Shown here in pieces: positions 60,459-64,000 of a DNA stretch of 64,000 nt (its first letter is position 1; every line of letters begins with the position of its first letter). This DNA is from Pseudonocardia sp. (lineage in GTDB: Bacteria > Actinomycetota > Actinomycetes > Mycobacteriales > Pseudonocardiaceae), in contig JAOZVV010000051.1 of assembly GCA_025869365.1 (NCBI GenBank), positions 1-64,000 of the forward strand. The letters are read 5' to 3'. Made by a program: the position numbers and the translations under genes. The notes beneath the pieces were generated by a model that was given only the letters and a program-made list of their open reading frames with translations, was not told the DNA's origin and made no database searches.

Positions 60459-61904
60459 GTGGCACGCAGGACCGGCGAATCGGAGAAGAAGGACGAACGG
60501 CCGCTCGCGGACTTCGTCGTCGTCGCCAACAGACTTCCCGTCGACCTGGAGAAGCTGCCGGACGGCGGCCAGCGGTGGAAGCGCAGCCCCGGCGGGCTGG
60601 TGACGGCGCTCGAGCCGATGCTGCGGGCCCGCGACGGCGCCTGGGTCGGCTGGCCGGGCGTCCCGGACGTCGACGTCGAGCCGCTCGTCGAGGACGGCCT
60701 GCAGCTGCACCCCGTCCGGCTCTCGGCGCAGGAGGTCGAGGACTACTACGAGGGCTTCTCCAACGGGACTCTCTGGCCGCTCTACCACGACGTCGTCGCC
60801 CCGCCGGCCTTCCATCGGCACTGGTGGCGGGCGTACCGGGGGGTCAACGAGCGCTTCGCCGCGGCGACGGCCGCGATCGCCGCCGAGAACGCCACGGTCT
60901 GGATCCAGGACTACCAGCTGCAGCTGATGCCGGCGATGCTCCGCGAGCTGCGCCCGGACCTGCGGATCGGGTTCTTCCTGCACATCCCGTTCCCGCCCAC
61001 CGAGCTGTTCATGCAGCTCCCGTGGCGCACGAGGATCGTCGAGGGGCTGCTCGGGGCGGACCTGATCGGCTTCCACACCGCGGGCGGCGTCCGGAACTTC
61101 CGCTGGCTCGCCACCCATCTCGCGGGGGCGGCGCCGGTGCGCAGCCGCAACGAGGTCACGGTCGGGAAGCGCACGGTGAAGATGGGCGCCTTCCCGATCT
61201 CGATCGACTCCGCGAACCTGGACGAGCTCTCCCGCACGGATGCGGTGATCAAGCGGGCCGCACAGGTCCGCGAAGACCTCGGGAACCCGAAGAAGGTCAT
61301 CCTCGGGGTGGACCGGCTGGACTACACCAAGGGCATCAACGTCCGCCTGCGCGCCTTCGAGGAGCTCCTGGGCGAGGGTCGGCCGGGCGTCGAGGACACG
61401 GTCCTGGTGCAGCTCGCCACGCCCAGCCGCGAACGTGTCGAGCACTACCAGAAGATGCGCAACGACATCGAGCAGTCCGTCGGCCGGATCAACGGCGAGT
61501 ACGCGACCGTCGGCCACCCGCCCGTGCACTACCTGCACCAGTCGCTGCCCCGGGAAGAGCTCGCGGCGTTCTTCCTGGCCGCGGACGTCATGCTCGTGAC
61601 GCCGCTGCGGGACGGCATGAACCTGGTGGCCAAGGAGTACGTCGCCTGCCGCCACGATCTCGGCGGCGCACTCGTCCTGTCCGAGTTCGCCGGCGCGGCG
61701 GCCGAGCTGACCAGCGCGTTGCTGGTGAACCCGCACGACACGGACGGGGTGAAGGAGACGCTCTACGCAGCGCTCACGATGAGCCCGCAGGAGGGCCGCA
61801 AGCGGATGCGCACGCTGCGCAAACAGGTGATGAGCCACGACGTCGACCGGTGGGCGCGCTCCTTCCTCGAGGCGCTCGGGCTGGACCCGGAGCCGCGCCC
61901 GTGA
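60459..61904 (+). CDS. otsA: trehalose-6-phosphate synthase
   Basis: A 481-residue GT20 glycosyltransferase that joins UDP- or ADP-glucose to glucose-6-phosphate. VVVANRLPV is the N-terminal signature with the glucose-6-phosphate Arg. [29 protein letters not shown] and [15 protein letters not shown] are conserved, and [15 protein letters not shown] is the donor-binding loop. The GTG at 60459 follows GAGGAGGG by three bases. A longer open frame upstream within ThrE is rejected. The stop overlaps the otsB start (GTGA), so both trehalose genes are coupled. Confidence 0.95.
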   Translation: MARRTGESEKKDERPLADFVVVANRLPVDLEKLPDGGQRWKRSPGGLVTALEPMLRARDGAWVGWPGVPDVDVEPLVEDGLQLHPVRLSAQEVEDYYEGFSNGTLWPLYHDVVAPPAFHRHWWRAYRGVNERFAAATAAIAAENATVWIQDYQLQLMPAMLRELRPDLRIGFFLHIPFPPTELFMQLPWRTRIVEGLLGADLIGFHTAGGVRNFRWLATHLAGAAPVRSRNEVTVGKRTVKMGAFPISIDSANLDELSRTDAVIKRAAQVREDLGNPKKVILGVDRLDYTKGINVRLRAFEELLGEGRPGVEDTVLVQLATPSRERVEHYQKMRNDIEQSVGRINGEYATVGHPPVHYLHQSLPREELAAFFLAADVMLVTPLRDGMNLVAKEYVACRHDLGGALVLSEFAGAAAELTSALLVNPHDTDGVKETLYAALTMSPQEGRKRMRTLRKQVMSHDVDRWARSFLEALGLDPEPRP

Positions 61905-62692
61905 CGGAGCTGTCGGCGGAGTTGGCGCGGCTCGCCGGCCTGCGGACCCTGCTGGTCACGCTGGACTTCGACGGGGTGCTCGCCCCGATCGTCCAGGTTC
62001 CCTCCGAGGCGCGGCCGCTGCCCGCCGGAGCGGACGCCGTCCGCACGCTGGCGGAGCTGGCGGGGACGTACGTCGTCCTCGTCTCCGGGCGGGGGCTCGC
62101 GGACCTCGCGGCCGTCTCCGGGTTCGTCCCGCCGGTCCGCATGATCGGCAGCCACGGCGGCGAGTTCGGCGAGGGCCTCACCGACGGGGACGACGCGCTC
62201 CTGGACGCGGACCAGGCCGCGCTCAAGGAGGCGATGACCGTCGAGCTGGAGAAGCTCGTCGCGGACGAGCCGGGCGCCGCGCTGGAGTACAAGCCGGCGG
62301 GGCTCGCGGTGCACGTCCGCAACGCCGCGCCGGACGTCGGGACGCGGGTGCTCGACGGCGTGCGCGCGGGCGTCGGGACCTGGGACGGCGTGGACTCGAC
62401 CGAGGGCAAGGCCGTGATCGACCTGGCCGTCCTGAAGGTCAGCAAGGGTGCCGCGGTGGACGCGCTGCGCGAGCGTCTGCGCCCGGACGCCGTCCTCTTC
62501 GCGGGGGACGACGTCACGGACGAGACCGTGTTCACCCGGCTGCGGCCCGGGGACGTCGGCATCAAGGTGGGCACGGGGGACACGGCCGCGGGCTTCCGGG
62601 TCGACGGCCCGGAGGACGTCGCGGCCCTGCTCACCGAGCTCGCCTCCGTCCGTCATGCGCCGAGCGCGACGGCGACGCAGCAGCGCACGTAG
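61901..62692 (+). CDS. otsB: trehalose-6-phosphate phosphatase
   Basis: A 263-residue HAD phosphatase that releases trehalose from trehalose-6-phosphate. Motif I is [11 protein letters not shown] with the nucleophilic Asp, motif [14 protein letters not shown], motif [15 protein letters not shown], and motif [21 protein letters not shown] belongs to the cap side. GTG 61901 overlaps the otsA stop. With otsA this gives the complete two-step pathway. Confidence 0.94.
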   Translation: MTELSAELARLAGLRTLLVTLDFDGVLAPIVQVPSEARPLPAGADAVRTLAELAGTYVVLVSGRGLADLAAVSGFVPPVRMIGSHGGEFGEGLTDGDDALLDADQAALKEAMTVELEKLVADEPGAALEYKPAGLAVHVRNAAPDVGTRVLDGVRAGVGTWDGVDSTEGKAVIDLAVLKVSKGAAVDALRERLRPDAVLFAGDDVTDETVFTRLRPGDVGIKVGTGDTAAGFRVDGPEDVAALLTELASVRHAPSATATQQRT

Positions 62693-62759
62693 AGGACCTG
62701 CAGGAACGTCCGCGGCACCAACGGCGACCGGGTCCACGCTGACCCCGTCGTGCGGGAAT

Positions 62760-62775
62760 CGTCGCCCCGGCGACG
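62760..62775. terminator. short hairpin between otsB and lacI-type gene
   Basis: CGTCGCC (62760-62766) and GGCGACG (62769-62775) are complementary with only two bases between, in the convergent 99-bp gap. The innermost pairs must open to make a loop. Weak evidence for a bidirectional terminator. Confidence 0.35.
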
Positions 62776-62791
62776 GTGTCCGCGCGCGGGC

Positions 62792-63895
62792 TCACCAGCC
62801 GGAGAAGAACCGTTCCGCGGTCCGGGGCGCACCGCTCGTCACGCCGACCACCAGCTCGGTCGGCAGGACGAGGTGCCGGGGACGGGTGCGATCCCCGCGC
62901 TCCAGGAGCAGCTCGCCCGCCATCTGTCCCTTCTTGCGGAAGGGCTGCCGGACCGTCGTGAGGCCGACCCGGTCCGCGTCCGGGACGCCGTCGAAACCGG
63001 TGACCGTCAGATCGCCGGGGACCGCGAGCCCCGCCGCCGCGGCGTGCCGCAGCACCCCCATCGCGAGGATGTCCGACGTGCACACGACGGCCGTGATGTC
63101 CGGGTGCGCGGCGAGCAGTTCCGCGGCGCCGGACTCGCCGGCCTCCACGCTGTGCTCGTACCGCTCGTAGACCGGCACGTCCGCCCAGTCGACGCCGACC
63201 TCGGCCAGCGCGTCCCGCAGCCCGCCGAGCCGGGCCCGCTGCACCGGGTACGTCGTCGCGTCCTGCCGTTCGACGTCCGCGCGCCCGTCGTGCCGGTGCG
63301 CGCCGAGCCGCATGCAGAGCACCCCGACCCGCCGGTGCCCGATCGACGTCAGGTGACCGGCCAGGGCGAGCATGCCCGCGCGGTCGTCGATGCTGACCCG
63401 GTCCACGCCCTCGACCCCTGCGGGCTGGTCGCACACCACCGTCGGGACCGGCCGTTCGAGCACGGCCCGGAAGTGGGGGTCGTCCTCGCTGACCGAGTAG
63501 ACGATGAACCCGTCGACGCCGGCCTGGTGCACCGCCGCGACGTCCGCGTGCTCCGGGCTCACCGGGACGAGCAGCAGACCCTGCCCCGCCTGCTCGCACG
63601 CGAGCGCGAGGCCTTCGAGGAAGCCGGTGGCCACCGGATCCCGGAACGCGTAGGACAACGCCTCGGTGAGCAACAGCCCGACCGCGCCCGCGCGCCGGGT
63701 GCGCAGTGAGCGGGCCACCGGGTCCGGCCCGGGGTAACCGAGCCGCCGGGCGGCCTCGAGAACTCTGGCGCGCAACGGCGCGGAGAGCTGGTCCGGGCGG
63801 TTGTAGGCGTTGGAGACGGTCGTGCGTGAGACGCCGAGCTCCGCGGCCAGCGACGCCAGGGTCGCCGGCCGACGCACGTGTGGGGCCCCGGTCAT
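62792..63895 (-). CDS. LacI family regulator
   Basis: A 367-residue regulator. LASLAAELGVSRTTVSNAYN and RPDQLSAPLRARVLEAARRL are the helix-turn-helix and hinge, followed by the periplasmic-binding-like effector domain (GAVGLLLTEALSYAFRDPVA, VTGFDGVPDADRVGLTTVRQ). ATG 63895 is chosen because the helix-turn-helix starts within 12 residues. It lies divergently from whatever begins past the right edge, with a LacI-type operator at 63982-63998. A sugar or nucleoside ligand is likely; identity unknown. Confidence 0.9.
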   Translation of the reverse strand: MTGAPHVRRPATLASLAAELGVSRTTVSNAYNRPDQLSAPLRARVLEAARRLGYPGPDPVARSLRTRRAGAVGLLLTEALSYAFRDPVATGFLEGLALACEQAGQGLLLVPVSPEHADVAAVHQAGVDGFIVYSVSEDDPHFRAVLERPVPTVVCDQPAGVEGVDRVSIDDRAGMLALAGHLTSIGHRRVGVLCMRLGAHRHDGRADVERQDATTYPVQRARLGGLRDALAEVGVDWADVPVYERYEHSVEAGESGAAELLAAHPDITAVVCTSDILAMGVLRHAAAAGLAVPGDLTVTGFDGVPDADRVGLTTVRQPFRKKGQMAGELLLERGDRTRPRHLVLPTELVVGVTSGAPRTAERFFSGW

Positions 63896-63981
63896 GTGCG
63901 AACCGTAGCCGCCGCCGGTCCCGGGCGGGTAGTCCGTCCCATCAGGGGCGCGACGCCCGGCCGCGCACACGGTAGAGTGAA

Positions 63982-63998
63982 TTGACAACGGTTTTCAA
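63982..63998. promoter_or_regulatory. LacI-type operator at the right edge
   Basis: TTGACAACGGTTTTCAA is an imperfect 17-bp palindrome with the AACGGTT centre typical of LacI-family sites, about 87 bases upstream of the LacI gene start. It probably controls a divergent gene beyond the window. Confidence 0.55.
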
Positions 63999-64000
63999 TA

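Noticed and set aside
1-64000. CRISPR array, rRNA operon, prophage or complete insertion sequence
   Set aside because: No regularly spaced repeats, rRNA sequence, phage structural genes or intact transposase were seen on either strand.

Overview
The window is very GC-rich with many GTG starts and tightly overlapping genes. It carries Lsr2, an NDMA-type zinc alcohol dehydrogenase, a mycothiol-type DinB protein, F420-type luciferase-like oxidoreductases and trehalose OtsA/OtsB. Together these point to a mycolate-type or Pseudonocardia-like actinomycete chromosome; this is an inference from gene content, not a species identification. There is one tRNA gene (Thr-UGU), no rRNA, no CRISPR array and no complete insertion sequence.

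Layout. 0.2-5.6 kb: a flavin split-barrel protein, an HSL-type esterase with a divergent TetR regulator, then a single-domain globin directly upstream of a bacterial nitric oxide synthase, then lsr2. 5.9-11.8 kb: MarR; a BNR-repeat protein overlapping a ThiS/MoaD-like protein with a Gly-Gly tail; an operon of a long TetR-like regulator, a frameshifted winged-helix-like protein and a short PPDK-like phosphotransferase; then an XRE/DUF2975 pair. 11.8-16.4 kb: a CocE/NonD hydrolase and a LysR regulator between two class A beta-lactamase-fold proteins. 16.4-25.2 kb: a GntR-flanked catabolic cluster (aldehyde dehydrogenase, acyl-CoA ligase, lactonase-like hydrolase, zinc ribbon, alcohol dehydrogenase), then an LLM oxidoreductase/TetR pair and a VOC protein behind a MerR-type promoter.

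25.3-40.7 kb: a large LuxR-type ATPase regulator with a hydrolase-SDR operon, a methyltransferase, a rifampin phosphotransferase-like protein, a second DUF2975 protein, an ArsR-SRPBCC-DinB cluster with a divergent DHFR-like protein, a quinone-reductase-like protein, a gamma carbonic anhydrase-like protein, and a TetR/TetX-like FAD monooxygenase pair followed by an Rrf2 remnant. 40.9-54.1 kb: a catabolic operon of unassigned substrate (GlcG-like, NifU-like, amidohydrolase, acyl-CoA ligase, SCP2-like, acetoacetate-decarboxylase-like, LLM monooxygenase), a TetR regulator, and a divergent Liv-type ABC importer with an enoyl-CoA hydratase. 54.2-64 kb: a membrane protein, a GntR/TauE pair sharing an operator, an orphan GvpU-like protein, a gene-poor stretch with an IS110 remnant beside tRNA-Thr, a ThrE exporter, otsA-otsB and a LacI regulator.

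The clearest unexplained signals are: the uncharacterised catabolic operon with its divergent importer; the globin-NO synthase pair behind a perfect 16-bp palindrome; the TetR/winged-helix/PPDK-like operon with two abutting operators; two unlinked DUF2975 genes sharing one operator; and two genes broken by one extra G in a G6 run.
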